DNA of 64,000 bases from DATKUK01 sp035530655 (GTDB taxonomy: Bacteria; Planctomycetota; Phycisphaerae; UBA1845; DATKUK01): assembly GCA_035530655.1 (NCBI GenBank), contig DATKUK010000109.1, positions 148,526 to 212,525 on the forward strand, written 5' to 3'. Shown here in pieces: positions 1 through 9,435 of the stretch; position 1 is the first letter of the stretch, and every line of letters starts with the position of its first letter. The notes under the pieces were generated by a model that worked only from the letters and a program-made list of their open reading frames with translations, did not search any database and was not told where the DNA came from. The translations under genes and the position numbers were made by a program.

Positions 1-1
1 G

Positions 2-694
2 GTATACGTGATCATCCCCCTGATCATCGCAGCCATGCTCGACCATGTGCGGACCGGGTCGGTGTTTCTGCGGACGGTGATCTTCATCCCCGTGATCATC
101 TCGGTCGCGGTCGCCAGCGTCATCTGGATCATCCTATACAACCCGAACTACGGCATATTCAACCTCGCGATCGCCCTGGTGCGAGATGCCCTCAATTGGA
201 TCGTCGGCCTGGTCAGCACCAACGAGGCCTACTTCACGTTCACCGGCCCGAACTGGCTGGGCGACCGGCTCTGGGCGATGCCTGCGATCGCCTTCATGTG
301 CTTCTGGAACGGCATGGGGCTCAACGTGCTGTTGTATCTGGTCGGCCTGAACCGCATCGACAGCGAGCTGTATGAGGCTGCGGTGGTCGACGGCGCTACG
401 CCGCGCCAGCAGTTCCTGCGGATCACGCTGCCGCTGCTTCGGCCGACGACCTATCTGGTGGTGCTGCTGTCGCTGATCGGCTCGCTGCGGGTCTTCGGGC
501 AGATGTGGATCATGACCGAGGGTGGGCCTCAAGACAGCACCGTCAGCTATGTCATGTATCTCTACCGCGTGGCGTTCCATCCCACGCGAGACTTCGAGTT
601 CGGCTACGCGTCGGCGCTGGCGTTTGTGCTGGCGGCGGTGATCTTCGTGTTGACGGCCTGCACCCAACGGTTCAGTCGGGCGGTGGAGCAATAG
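2..694 (+). CDS. Sugar ABC transporter permease, MalF/UgpA type (5' partial)
   Basis: Inner-membrane permease subunit of a carbohydrate importer (binding-protein-dependent transport family, MalF/UgpA side). The frame is open from base 2, so the true start and the first membrane segment lie outside the window; the GTG at position 8 is internal. Several hydrophobic segments are visible. The EAA-type cytoplasmic loop that docks on the ATPase reads YEAAVVDGATPRQQF, followed by ITLPLL. The next permease starts 4 nt after the stop codon, so the two are cotranscribed and probably translationally coupled. No ATPase gene follows, so a shared MsmX-like ATPase elsewhere is likely. The family is clear; the substrate is not. 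Confidence 0.9.
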   Translation, partial: VYVIIPLIIAAMLDHVRTGSVFLRTVIFIPVIISVAVASVIWIILYNPNYGIFNLAIALVRDALNWIVGLVSTNEAYFTFTGPNWLGDRLWAMPAIAFMCFWNGMGLNVLLYLVGLNRIDSELYEAAVVDGATPRQQFLRITLPLLRPTTYLVVLLSLIGSLRVFGQMWIMTEGGPQDSTVSYVMYLYRVAFHPTRDFEFGYASALAFVLAAVIFVLTACTQRFSRAVEQ

Positions 695-698
695 GGTC

Positions 699-1538
699 AT
701 GACGGTCGGCAAAAGGCCCATCATCTCCTATACGCTGCTGATCGTCATCGCGATCGCGGGCATCGTTCCGTTTACATGGGTGATTTACGGCTCGTTCATG
801 CCTCGGTCGGATATCGATGCAGGCCGGCTCTGGCCCTCCGACGGCACCGACGGCTTCACGCTGGCCAACTACCGTCTGACGTTCGACAAGCTCCAGGGCT
901 TCGATCTCTACTATCGAAACAGTCTGCTGCTCGCCGTTGGCGGCACGTTCCTCGTGCTGCTGGCCGGGTCGCTGGCTGCGTTCGCGTTGGCACGCTACCG
1001 GTTCCTCGGCAACCGGCTGATCTTCCTGATCTTCCTGTTGACGATCATGGTTCCCGCCGAGGTGACCCTGATGGGCCAGTTCGACCTGCTGCTGGCGACC
1101 GGCCTGTACAGCACGCTGACGGGTCTGTGTCTCAGCTACGTAGCGGGCAACCTGGTGCTGACCATCTTCCTTATGCGAAACGTCTTCGCCGGCATCCCGA
1201 ACGACGTAATCGACGCCGCCGCCATCGACGGGGCCAGCCGCTGGCAGGTCTTCTGGCAGGTGTGCATGCCCATCGGCGCCAACGGGCTGTCAGCCTGTGC
1301 GATCCTGACCTTCTTGAACATCTGGAACGAGTTTACGTTCGCCCTGACCATGACCGTGACCGACAAGGCTATGACCCTGCCCGTGGGCATCACGCTCTTG
1401 CAGGGCCAGTGGTCGGTGACGCATTCGGGTGCGTTGTTCGCCACCGTGATGATGAGCTTCGTGCCGATGGCGCTGGTGTTTGTCCTTTTGCAGAAGTACT
1501 TCGTGCGAGGCCTGACGGCCGGGGCCGTGAAGGGATAG
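699..1538 (+). CDS. Sugar ABC transporter permease, MalG/UgpE type
   Basis: Second inner-membrane permease, 279 residues, the usual MalG/UgpE length. It opens with a hydrophobic helix (IISYTLLIVIAIAGIVPFTW) and has about six membrane segments. The EAA loop is visible as DVIDAAAIDGASRWQVFWQV followed by CMPIG. It pairs with the upstream permease (4-nt gap) and is followed after 3 nt by the binding-protein gene, so the three form one transcription unit. The substrate cannot be read from the sequence; family members carry sugars, oligosaccharides or glycerol phosphate. Confidence 0.92.
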   Translation: MTVGKRPIISYTLLIVIAIAGIVPFTWVIYGSFMPRSDIDAGRLWPSDGTDGFTLANYRLTFDKLQGFDLYYRNSLLLAVGGTFLVLLAGSLAAFALARYRFLGNRLIFLIFLLTIMVPAEVTLMGQFDLLLATGLYSTLTGLCLSYVAGNLVLTIFLMRNVFAGIPNDVIDAAAIDGASRWQVFWQVCMPIGANGLSACAILTFLNIWNEFTFALTMTVTDKAMTLPVGITLLQGQWSVTHSGALFATVMMSFVPMALVFVLLQKYFVRGLTAGAVKG

Positions 1539-1541
1539 TCG

Positions 1542-2933
1542 ATGCTCCGGTGGATTTGCGCCATCATGCTCCTGTTGGTCGTGGCGGCCGTCGTGGCCGA
1601 ACAGTACGTCGTCCGCACCGGCAGGACGGTTACCGGCAAGCCGGTCGTGCGGGTAGCGTGCGCATCGTGGCAAATGGGCGAGATGCCGTTTGAGCCCTTC
1701 ATCGAAGCGTACCGGCAGACCCATCCCGAGGTGGAAGTCGAGCTGGCCATCCTCCCGGACGACTCGAACAACAAGCTGGTCATGCTCTGGCAGCACGACC
1801 AGACGCCCTACGATGTGCTCATCGCCTACGCCGACGAGGAAATCCACACGTTCATCCGCCAGGGGCTGCTGGCCGACGTGTCCGAGTACCTCACGCCCGA
1901 GCAGATGGCCACGTTCGTGCCTGCCAGCATGGCTGGTTCGACTGTGGTCGGCCCCGACGGCAGGCCGCGGCGATACATGGTGCCCTTCACCATCGAAATG
2001 ATGACGCTGAACGTCCAGGCTCATCTGCTGCGCCAACGCGGCCACACCAAGCCTCCTGCTACGTGGGACGAGCTCCGTCGCATGGCTGCCGACTGCAAAG
2101 GATTCGAGTCGGCGGGGCGGACAGTCTGGCCGATGGCGTGTGATTTCGGGCAGGGATTCTTCTTCGGCCAGAACTACTACATCCCGCTGCTGGCTGCCTT
2201 CACCGAGGGTCACATCGCCGATGCTGAAGGTCGCCTTGTCATCACCGGCCCGGCGGCCGAGCGGGCCTTCGCCGAGGCCAAGCAGTGGTACCTCGACGGT
2301 CTGGTCAGCGAGTCGGCGAAAGTCTTCGAGCAGGCCGATCGCGACTTCATGGCCGGTCTGGCCGTCATCTACCCCCACTGGCAAAGCCGTTCCGCCTACG
2401 CCCAGCTCGAGTTTCCGAACGCCGAGTTTGCTCCCTGGCCCGTGCCCGGCTCCGATGTCGCCGGATCACTGGTCAGTTGCTACGGCGCGGTGGTGCCCAA
2501 GGCTAGTCTTGTTAAAGAGCAGGCCGTGCAATTCGCCTACGAGTGCCTGTCTCAGTGGATCCAGCCGGCTGTCGTCGTCACCGGCAAGATGCCTCCGGTA
2601 AGCGACGTGTACGACCACGGCTTCGACAAGAGCCCTGCATGGTTGCAGAAGCTGCAAGAGCGATTCGCCCGCGGCAAGCCTGAATGGCTCGAAGCCGTTG
2701 AGAAGGTTTACGCCCAAGCCAGGCTGCCGCAGTGGATGGTCGACCTGCGCCCTGCCCTTCAGAAGGGCTACAGCTTTCCCGACAAGTTGATGTGGCCCAA
2801 GGTCAACCACGAATTGGCCATCGAATTCCAGCGATATCTTGATGGCATACACGCCACCCCGGCCGACGCACTGGCCGCCCTGAAAAAGAGCGTCGACGCG
2901 ATGTACGAGCGCCGCCGCGAGCGGGGGATGTGA
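1542..2933 (+). CDS. Extracellular solute-binding protein, family 1 (membrane-anchored)
   Basis: 463-residue binding protein expected to present sugar to the two upstream permeases. Residues 4-20 form a hydrophobic N-terminal segment without a lipobox cysteine, so it looks like an uncleaved anchor or a weak signal peptide. The mature part opens with the family-1 pattern: a beta strand (VVRVACASW), then an acidic helix-strand unit (FIEAYRQTHPEVEVEL). Placing the binding protein last in the operon is unusual, since it is normally first. A short hairpin with six T residues lies about 70 nt downstream. The specificity is unknown. Confidence 0.85.
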   Translation: MLRWICAIMLLLVVAAVVAEQYVVRTGRTVTGKPVVRVACASWQMGEMPFEPFIEAYRQTHPEVEVELAILPDDSNNKLVMLWQHDQTPYDVLIAYADEEIHTFIRQGLLADVSEYLTPEQMATFVPASMAGSTVVGPDGRPRRYMVPFTIEMMTLNVQAHLLRQRGHTKPPATWDELRRMAADCKGFESAGRTVWPMACDFGQGFFFGQNYYIPLLAAFTEGHIADAEGRLVITGPAAERAFAEAKQWYLDGLVSESAKVFEQADRDFMAGLAVIYPHWQSRSAYAQLEFPNAEFAPWPVPGSDVAGSLVSCYGAVVPKASLVKEQAVQFAYECLSQWIQPAVVVTGKMPPVSDVYDHGFDKSPAWLQKLQERFARGKPEWLEAVEKVYAQARLPQWMVDLRPALQKGYSFPDKLMWPKVNHELAIEFQRYLDGIHATPADALAALKKSVDAMYERRRERGM

Positions 2934-2981
2934 ACTCGGTCCAGACGCAGGCGCGCTCGGGTGCCATCCGCCAGTGCCCCG

Positions 2982-3012
2982 GACGGCGTACCGTCGGGAG
3001 AACCCGTTTTTT
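2982..3012 (+). terminator. Possible rho-independent terminator of the ABC operon
   Basis: About 50 nt after the binding-protein stop there is a GACGG/CCGTC stem (2982-2995) that overlaps a CGGG/CCCG tetraloop hairpin (2995-3006). A run of six T follows at 3007-3012. The stems are short and the T run is clean. The position fits the end of the ABC operon, just before the convergent peptidase gene. Confidence 0.45.
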
Positions 3013-3022
3013 CAGCCAGAGG

Positions 3023-4831
3023 TTAAGCCTTTGCCTCGACCAAGCGGCATAACCCCGCCTTGGCCGCCAACTCGAACAGCGCCAGTAGGTTCGTCTGCGG
3101 CTTGCCGCCTACCTCCAGTTGCACCAACTCGGCGATCTGTGCGACGGTGCGCTTCCCGTCGGCCCAGTACCAGGCGCCGTTGTACCGTTCGCTCCACCGG
3201 GGCGAGCCGAAGGTCCGCTGCTCGGGCGGCAGCGACTCGAACGTGAGCGTACCCCATGTCTTGCGCACCGGCACGACGTCGGCCGCGCGGGGGTCGTCCA
3301 TCTCCAGCCCTTCAGGCATGAACTGGTCGGCGGGCCACTTGTCTGCCATCGCTGCGACGCGCTGGCGACCGTCTTCTGTCTCGGCCAATTCCGCTGCCTT
3401 GAGCAGATGTTGTTTAAGAGCCCACCGCCAGAAGGCTTCGCTGCCGGGCACGTCGCCGTCGATCCGGTCCTGCAGCTCTTCCTGCAAGAGTGGGACCATG
3501 GCTTCAGCCAGCCACCCCGCCTCGACGTCGCCTGCCGAGGCCAGGAAGTACGCGTAGGCCGCAGCCAGAATGCTCGAGCCGGCCATGGTGGTCTCGTCCA
3601 GCAACTCCGGCAGATCGTCGCTGCAGTGCCAGGCTGGGAACTCCTGTCCGCGGCCGATCCACGGTGTGGCAATCCCGACCATCGGGTCGGTGATCATGTG
3701 GTCGGCCAACCCCAGCTCGTTCTCGTACCTCCAGAAGTACGCTTCGGCTATGTCCTCCGGCAACGCCTGGAGCACGAGTCCTGCCATCGCATTTGCCACC
3801 GAGGGCGTGGCGGCGCCGATACGGTGCAGTTTGAATGGGTAGTCGGCCCGGCCGGCATCGCCGACGGTGTCGAGGTAGAGACCTATAAAGCCGTGGCGGG
3901 CGATTTCCGGTCGCTGTGTCATCAGACCCACCGCGCCGTAACATTCGTTGGTGACAAACCATCGGATGCTGCGACGTGGGGTCGGCAGCTTGCCCGATGC
4001 GATGAGTTGTCCCAGCACGCGAGCCGCCTCCAGGATGGCCGCCACCCCCGACGCGTTGTCGTTGGCCCCGCTCTCGAAGCCATGGGCCATGACCAGCACC
4101 TCCTGGGTGTGGTCGCGACCGGCCAGCCGAGCGGTGGTCACCGGCATGGTGCCCGGCCCGACGCTGCCGTCGATCCTGCCGGCCAGTTCCACGTTGTTGC
4201 CGCCTTCCGCCAGTTCGCGAAGTTCCTGCCCCACGCGCGGCGGAATCATGAAGATCGGCACCGTGGGCTGATCCGCCCGCAATCCCCAGCAGCCGTCCGT
4301 CGAGATGTTGTTGCACCAAGTCGTGCGGTGGTCGGCGTAGCCCTTGACGACCCACGAGCTGACAAGGGCGGCCACGCCTGCCTCAGCGGCGGCCGCCAGA
4401 ACGGCTGTGGGGTGCTGGTCGGTCAGGACGAACGCGCCGCTCTGCGGGGTCTCGCCCTCGCGCAATACCTGTAACGGCCCGCGAACCTCTCCGTCGGTCG
4501 GCGCCGACCACATGCCGACACAACGCGGCTCGTCCTGTCGTCGGCAGAGCAGTTTTTCGGCCGGCTGGGTCAGGCGAAGCTCGCCCTCGTCGCACTCCCA
4601 CGCCAGCGGCATGGTCCAGTCCTGCATTCGGGTTCGGCCATCGGCGGGCAGTTGGACCACTTCGGCGTCGACCATGCCCGACTCGGCCAACTGCTCTTTG
4701 GTCCATTGAGCCGATTGTTGAAACGCGGAATTGCTGAAGAGCCGATCTCGTGCGTTGACCTCGCGGCCAAACCAACAAGCTCGGGCGCCGTCAACCGCAT
4801 CGGCGATCGTGGAAACAAGCTGCTTAATCAT
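3023..4831 (-). CDS. Peptidase M28-family aminopeptidase-like protein with PA-like insert
   Basis: 602 residues with no signal peptide, so probably cytoplasmic. Residues 105-225 resemble a protease-associated (PA) domain. The M28 core begins near 240, and its metal ligands are recognisable: H250 in MAHGFESGANDNASG with D258, E296 in VTNECYGAVG, D321 in YLDTVGDAG, and a late histidine in AWHCSDDLPELLD. These fit a co-catalytic two-zinc aminopeptidase. The C-terminal tail (about 560-602) looks like a small winged-helix element. It is monocistronic, convergent with the ABC operon. The real substrate, peptide or another amide, is unknown. Confidence 0.82.
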   Translation of the reverse strand: MIKQLVSTIADAVDGARACWFGREVNARDRLFSNSAFQQSAQWTKEQLAESGMVDAEVVQLPADGRTRMQDWTMPLAWECDEGELRLTQPAEKLLCRRQDEPRCVGMWSAPTDGEVRGPLQVLREGETPQSGAFVLTDQHPTAVLAAAAEAGVAALVSSWVVKGYADHRTTWCNNISTDGCWGLRADQPTVPIFMIPPRVGQELRELAEGGNNVELAGRIDGSVGPGTMPVTTARLAGRDHTQEVLVMAHGFESGANDNASGVAAILEAARVLGQLIASGKLPTPRRSIRWFVTNECYGAVGLMTQRPEIARHGFIGLYLDTVGDAGRADYPFKLHRIGAATPSVANAMAGLVLQALPEDIAEAYFWRYENELGLADHMITDPMVGIATPWIGRGQEFPAWHCSDDLPELLDETTMAGSSILAAAYAYFLASAGDVEAGWLAEAMVPLLQEELQDRIDGDVPGSEAFWRWALKQHLLKAAELAETEDGRQRVAAMADKWPADQFMPEGLEMDDPRAADVVPVRKTWGTLTFESLPPEQRTFGSPRWSERYNGAWYWADGKRTVAQIAELVQLEVGGKPQTNLLALFELAAKAGLCRLVEAKA

Positions 4832-4957
4832 GCTCCATAGACTCCTTCTTTTAGGGCGTCTGATATGCTAACAGAATCGGCGGGCCCGACAAGTGAACAC
4901 GCACGCCCGTCCGAACGCTGAACTCGGCCGGAACGAAATCGCAAGGCTGCAAAAGGA

Positions 4958-5929
4958 CTATTGCTGTCGGTAGAAGACGAAATCGGCTACAGCCGCCAGG
5001 GCGTCGCGCGCCGCCGAAGGTTCAAGGACCTCCAGATTCCGGCAGGCTTGCTCTATTCGCTGCCGGGCTGTGCTCATCGCGTACTCGATACTCTGGCTGT
5101 TCGACAGCAGTTGGTAAATCGTCTCGGCGCGCCCCAGGTGCCCGTTGCCCAGCACGCCCAGGGCTTCGGAACGGCTGGCCGGGTCAGCATGTCGCAAATA
5201 GTGGACCAGCGGCAGGGTCAACTCGCCCTGCTCCAGATCGCGCCCAAGTGTCTTGCCTGTGCTTTCCTGATGTCCGACCACGTCCAGTACATCGTCGACA
5301 ATCTGGAAGGCCACGCCAACCTCGTACCCGTAATGCCTCAGGGCTGAGATCACTTCGGCTCCCGCACCGGCATAGTAGGCGCCCAGCACGCAGCAGGTGG
5401 CCGTCAGACTTGCCGTTTTGCGCCCGATGATCTGGAAGTACTCGTCTTCGGTCAGGGCCCAGTTGCCCCGATGATGCACCTGGAGCAGCTCCCCCTCGCA
5501 AATGGTGTTCGTCGTGCGACCGATCAGGTCCGAGCCGAACGGCAGACCCAAGCTGTTGCAGTAGCGGAAGGCGTGAGCGATCAGATGGTCGCCCAGCAGC
5601 ACCGCCGCCTCGTTGCCTTTCAGGTGATTGACGGTGGGGACTCGCCGACGAACATCAGACTCGTCCAGGACATCGTCATGCACCAGCGTGGCCATGTGGA
5701 CCATTTCGACCACGGTGGCGAGTCCGACGTGGTCCTGCCGCAGCCGCCCGCACGCCTGACCCGTCAGCAGGACCAAAGCGGGGCGCAGCATCTTGCCCCG
5801 GAACTGCGTGATGTGCTCACACAAGTCGTTCACGAAGGGCACGTCGCTGCGTATCTGAGCGTCGAAGATGCGCCGCACCTCCACCAACGGCTCAGCGATA
5901 CTCTCATACAGCGAGGCCAAAACAGCCAT
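4958..5929 (-). CDS. ispB: Trans-polyprenyl diphosphate synthase (IspB/HepT-like)
   Basis: Condenses isopentenyl diphosphate onto allylic diphosphates to make a long-chain prenyl diphosphate, usually the side chain of a respiratory quinone. The length, 323 residues, is typical. Both aspartate-rich motifs are intact: DDVLD at 85-89 (first motif, allylic substrate and Mg2+) and DDVLD at 212-216 (second). KMLRP near 46-50 matches the conserved substrate-binding lysine and arginine. The residues before the first motif are bulky or aliphatic, which fits a long-chain product, but chain length cannot be fixed by eye. A -10-like TATAAT lies about 160 nt upstream. Confidence 0.88.
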   Translation of the reverse strand: MAVLASLYESIAEPLVEVRRIFDAQIRSDVPFVNDLCEHITQFRGKMLRPALVLLTGQACGRLRQDHVGLATVVEMVHMATLVHDDVLDESDVRRRVPTVNHLKGNEAAVLLGDHLIAHAFRYCNSLGLPFGSDLIGRTTNTICEGELLQVHHRGNWALTEDEYFQIIGRKTASLTATCCVLGAYYAGAGAEVISALRHYGYEVGVAFQIVDDVLDVVGHQESTGKTLGRDLEQGELTLPLVHYLRHADPASRSEALGVLGNGHLGRAETIYQLLSNSQSIEYAMSTARQRIEQACRNLEVLEPSAARDALAAVADFVFYRQQ

Positions 5930-6088
5930 GTCAGAAGCTCCAGGTGCGCCAGCCTGCTAACAGCCCACCCCGGCGCGACTTAGCGGCATTTTAGTGCGAC
6001 TCGACCTGAGCAGCATATGTTTTTAAAATTTTTGAAAACTTGATGGCGATGCGTCCTCGCCTAGGCAGGCGGGCGAGCGCAAGTGTGT

Positions 6089-6094
6089 ATTATA
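6089..6094 (-). promoter_or_regulatory. Possible -10 element upstream of the prenyl synthase gene
   Basis: On the minus strand this site reads TATAAT inside an AT-rich patch (AACTAACTATATAATACACA) in the 227-nt gap between rodA and the prenyl synthase. No good -35 lies 16-18 nt upstream. The implied leader of about 150 nt includes a second A/T tract (6017-6042). The gap has no other recognisable feature apart from an imperfect CTCGCC/GGCGAG stem near 6055-6077. Confidence 0.4.
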
Positions 6095-6156
6095 TAGTTA
6101 GTTAAAAGTAGGTGCGTGCCTGGCCCGGTCGTGGGGCTCGTCGGCCCGACCAGGGG

Positions 6157-7416
6157 CTACTGTGATGTTCGGTTGTCGAATTCAAACGGCTTGTGCCCGA
6201 TCGTCGGCGGGCGCCGCTGGGCGATGTTAATGACGATGCCGATCGCCAGGAAGCTGCTGACCATGCTGCTGCCGCCGAAGCTCACAAGCGGGAGCGTCAT
6301 GCCGGTGATGGGCGTCAGCCCTACGGTCATGCCCACGTTGAACAGGCACTGTACGCCCAGCAGCGCCACCATACCGATGGCCAGCAGTCGGGCGAACGGG
6401 TCGTCGGTCCGTGTGGATACCTCAAACCCCACCATCACAATGATGCCAAAGCAGGCCAATATCGCGACGGTGCCGGCCAGTCCCCACTGGTTGCCGATCA
6501 CCGAGAAGATGAAGTCGTTGTGACGGTCGGGCAGGAAACGGGAGTAGCGAATATAGGGGCCGCCCAGCATGCCGTGGCCGCCCACACCGCCGCTGCCCAA
6601 CGCGATCTTACTGTGGATCAATTGATAGCCCTGCTCGAAATCCCAGCGACGGATGTCGGCAGGTTGGATGCCCGTCAGCCGGCGGAGGCGGTCGCTGTTC
6701 TGCAGGCATTGGCGGAACCGTTCGCTCTGCATCAGCGGGCCCAATACGCGCATTTTCTGATAGTCGCGCATCACGCAGGTGAACATCAACGGCGCCGCCA
6801 ACACACAAGCCGCCAGCACGGCCAGGAGATGACGCGCCTTGGCTCCCGCGGCGAACAACATCAGCAGCAGGATGGGCATCAACAGCACGACCGTACCCAA
6901 GTCCGGCTCGAGCAGGATCAGCACCATGGGAACGATCGTCAGGACGAATGGGCCGATCAGTCCGACCAGGCGGCGGTAGTTCTTGCGGTACCGCAGGTAC
7001 CATGCCAAGGCCATCACGTAAGCCAACTTGGCAAACTCAGATGGCTGGACTTGCAGGAACGGCACCTGCGGCAGACGAAGCCACCGCCGCGCGCCCGTCT
7101 CGCGAACATCGGACGGCACAAAAGGCAGGTCGACGAAGCGGTCGACCAGCAGGATCGCCAGCACGACAAGCGTGAAGGCATAGATGCCGTACGACCATTG
7201 CCCCAGACGCCTGTGGCCGACCCTCGTAATGGCCAGCATCGCCAGCAGACCGGCGCCCACGTAGGCGATCTGCCGTAGGGTATAGCCCAGACCGTCGCCG
7301 GCCAGTTTGCGCTCGCTGGCATGCACTGCCAGCACGCCGAAGAGGCAGAGCAGCGATGCTGCGGCCAGCAGCATCCAACCGTACTGTGTGGGGTTGTATC
7401 GAGCCCACGATCGCAT
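6157..7416 (-). CDS. rodA: Rod-shape-determining SEDS glycosyltransferase RodA
   Basis: 419-residue polytopic membrane protein of the SEDS (FtsW/RodA/SpoVE) family, which polymerises lipid II glycan strands during side-wall growth together with a class B PBP. Long hydrophobic helices run through the protein. Conserved family blocks are visible: PSEFAKLAYVMALAWYL, LLEPDLGTVVLLMPI, and GGVGGHGMLGGP followed by LPDRHNDFIFSVIGNQWG. The gene directly follows mrdA (20-nt gap), the classical PBP2-RodA pairing, so RodA is preferred over FtsW. Confidence 0.92.
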   Translation of the reverse strand: MRSWARYNPTQYGWMLLAAASLLCLFGVLAVHASERKLAGDGLGYTLRQIAYVGAGLLAMLAITRVGHRRLGQWSYGIYAFTLVVLAILLVDRFVDLPFVPSDVRETGARRWLRLPQVPFLQVQPSEFAKLAYVMALAWYLRYRKNYRRLVGLIGPFVLTIVPMVLILLEPDLGTVVLLMPILLLMLFAAGAKARHLLAVLAACVLAAPLMFTCVMRDYQKMRVLGPLMQSERFRQCLQNSDRLRRLTGIQPADIRRWDFEQGYQLIHSKIALGSGGVGGHGMLGGPYIRYSRFLPDRHNDFIFSVIGNQWGLAGTVAILACFGIIVMVGFEVSTRTDDPFARLLAIGMVALLGVQCLFNVGMTVGLTPITGMTLPLVSFGGSSMVSSFLAIGIVINIAQRRPPTIGHKPFEFDNRTSQ

Positions 7417-7436
7417 ACCGTTCGTACCTGCCGGGG

Positions 7437-9383
7437 CTATTGGCCAGTCGCCGCCAAAAGATATTCGTGCCGGTCGTTAAGAATTTTCGCCAGGATCTGC
7501 CGCGCGACGGGTCCGGCTATCCTTCCTCCGCTGCCACCGTGCTCGATCACCACAGCCAGTGCCAGTTTCGGCTGTCGGTACGGCGCGTAGCCCATGAACC
7601 AGGCGTGCGTGGCGCGATCCGATCTGCCGGTTTGCGCGCTGCCGGTCTTGCCGCAGACTTCGACGGCCTCCATTCGAACCGTGTGATAGGCTGTCCCTCC
7701 CGGTTCGTTGACCGCGCGGTACATGCCCTCGCGAATCACTCGCCATTGCGCTTCGGGCAGATCGAGTATGAACATCGGGCGATCCCGCCAGTCGTTCATT
7801 AGAATCGTGGGCGGCAGCCAGCGGCCGGTCGCCAGGGTAGCGGCGATGTTGGCTACGTGAAGCGGCGTCGCCGTCAGATCGCCCTGGCCGATAGCCAGGT
7901 TGCGGGCGTCCCCGATGCGCAGCGAGCCACGACCGTGCTGCTCCCGCCAGTCACGCGTAGGCACGATGCCGGACCGCTCCTCGATCAGCCCGGTGCCCGG
8001 ATCGCGCCCGAGCCCGAACCGTTGGAGCCAGTTGACCAGGCGATCCGGGCCCACGTCCTGAGCGATCTGGTAGAAGTAGACGTTGCAGCTCTTCTTGATC
8101 GCTTCGCTGGCGTCGACCCAGCCGTGACCGGGCAGGTTGCGCCAGTGCGTCCAGCAGTGCCACCCGTCGACATCCTCGAACAGGCGGCCCGTGCACAGCT
8201 TCTTGTCGCTCGGGCCGACCACACCCGTGCTCAGAGCTGCCGAAAGCGCGATGGGTTTGATCACCGAGCCGGGGTTGTAGGTGGCCGAGACGGCGCGAGC
8301 CAGCAAGGGAGCGGCCCGCCGTTGGGCGGCCAATTCCTGGTAGAGTTCCGTCCGCCGATCGGGATCGAACGTTGGATAGCTCACCAGCGCCAGGACGTGA
8401 CGTGTCTCCACGTCCAGCACCACGGCAGACGCGCCGCCGCCTCGTGCGTCGGGGTTCGACTGCACCGCATCGGCCAACAGATGCAGGATGGCTTCCTGAA
8501 GGTCGGTATCGATCGTCAACCGCAGATCGCGGCCCGGCTGAGGTTCGATCCGCTCCAGGGCGTTGCCGTGGAAATCCTCTCGCACCAGGCCGCGTCGCCC
8601 TCGCAGAATCCGCTCGCCCAGACGCTCGACACCTGAGTAGCCCATGGTGTCGTCCAGCCAGTACCGGTTCAACACGTCGGCCTGGAGGTTGTCTGCATCT
8701 TCCACCACCTCGCGCGTGACCGGGCCGAGAATCCCCATGATGTGGCAAAGGGCCTCTGCGCCGTCACGGTAGATCCGCTCATTGGCCACGCACACTTGTG
8801 CCCACGAGTACTGCTCGAGCGCCAGCCGCAGGTCGATCGCCTCCTGATCGCTGAGCCCGCCGACGATCGGATGAAACGTTTCCTGCTCCTCAATTCGGGT
8901 CTCGATCCCGCGTCTCTTGCTGACAGCCTGCGCCACGGCGTGGACACGCTGGCAGACTCTCTGTTGCCGACGACGCAACTCGCGCGCCTCGACGCCTGTC
9001 AACTCCTCGACTTCGGTCCACATCGTCTCAAGGCGACGGCGGAGGTGGCGCGCGACGCGCTGGATTTCGTCGCGGGGGCTGCGACGGCCGATGCTGCGAC
9101 GCGCCAAGTTGACGAAGTAGCGATCCGCCTCGGCCGGATCGAGCACCGCGTAGTCCACCCGTAACTCCCATCGCGGTTGGTCCTCGGCCAGCACACGTCC
9201 GTGGCGATCGACAATCCTGCCGCGAACGGTCGGGATCAGACGCGAGGGTCTTCTCATCCATTCCGCGGCGCGCTGCTGGAACTGCCTGGCGTGGACCGCC
9301 TGGAGGTCGATGAGGCGAACGACCACAGTCAACGCCGCGCTGCTCAGAATCGCCAGCATGATCTTGAGTCGCCGGTTGTACAT
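7437..9383 (-). CDS. mrdA: Penicillin-binding protein 2 (class B transpeptidase)
   Basis: 648 residues from the ATG at 9383. The open frame extends upstream to 9491, but that extension overlaps mreD and lacks membrane character, while MYNRRLKIMLAILSS starts a normal signal anchor. The transpeptidase motifs are complete: SVIK (S373 nucleophile, K376), SCN (432-434) and KTG (579-581). The N-terminal part carries the conserved class B pedestal sequence TVRGRIVDRHGRVLAED. The enzyme cross-links septum-independent peptidoglycan with RodA. It lies between mreD and rodA in one operon. Confidence 0.93.
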   Translation of the reverse strand: MYNRRLKIMLAILSSAALTVVVRLIDLQAVHARQFQQRAAEWMRRPSRLIPTVRGRIVDRHGRVLAEDQPRWELRVDYAVLDPAEADRYFVNLARRSIGRRSPRDEIQRVARHLRRRLETMWTEVEELTGVEARELRRRQQRVCQRVHAVAQAVSKRRGIETRIEEQETFHPIVGGLSDQEAIDLRLALEQYSWAQVCVANERIYRDGAEALCHIMGILGPVTREVVEDADNLQADVLNRYWLDDTMGYSGVERLGERILRGRRGLVREDFHGNALERIEPQPGRDLRLTIDTDLQEAILHLLADAVQSNPDARGGGASAVVLDVETRHVLALVSYPTFDPDRRTELYQELAAQRRAAPLLARAVSATYNPGSVIKPIALSAALSTGVVGPSDKKLCTGRLFEDVDGWHCWTHWRNLPGHGWVDASEAIKKSCNVYFYQIAQDVGPDRLVNWLQRFGLGRDPGTGLIEERSGIVPTRDWREQHGRGSLRIGDARNLAIGQGDLTATPLHVANIAATLATGRWLPPTILMNDWRDRPMFILDLPEAQWRVIREGMYRAVNEPGGTAYHTVRMEAVEVCGKTGSAQTGRSDRATHAWFMGYAPYRQPKLALAVVIEHGGSGGRIAGPVARQILAKILNDRHEYLLAATGQ

Positions 9384-9435
9384 CCTTGCCCTTGCAAGCG
9401 GACGGCGCCCCCGCAGCGCCCAGAGGTCGCAGGTC

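Noticed and set aside
3119..4474. 451-codon open frame on the plus strand
   Set aside because: Antisense to the M28 peptidase, with low-complexity arginine- and glycine-rich translation and no recognisable motif.
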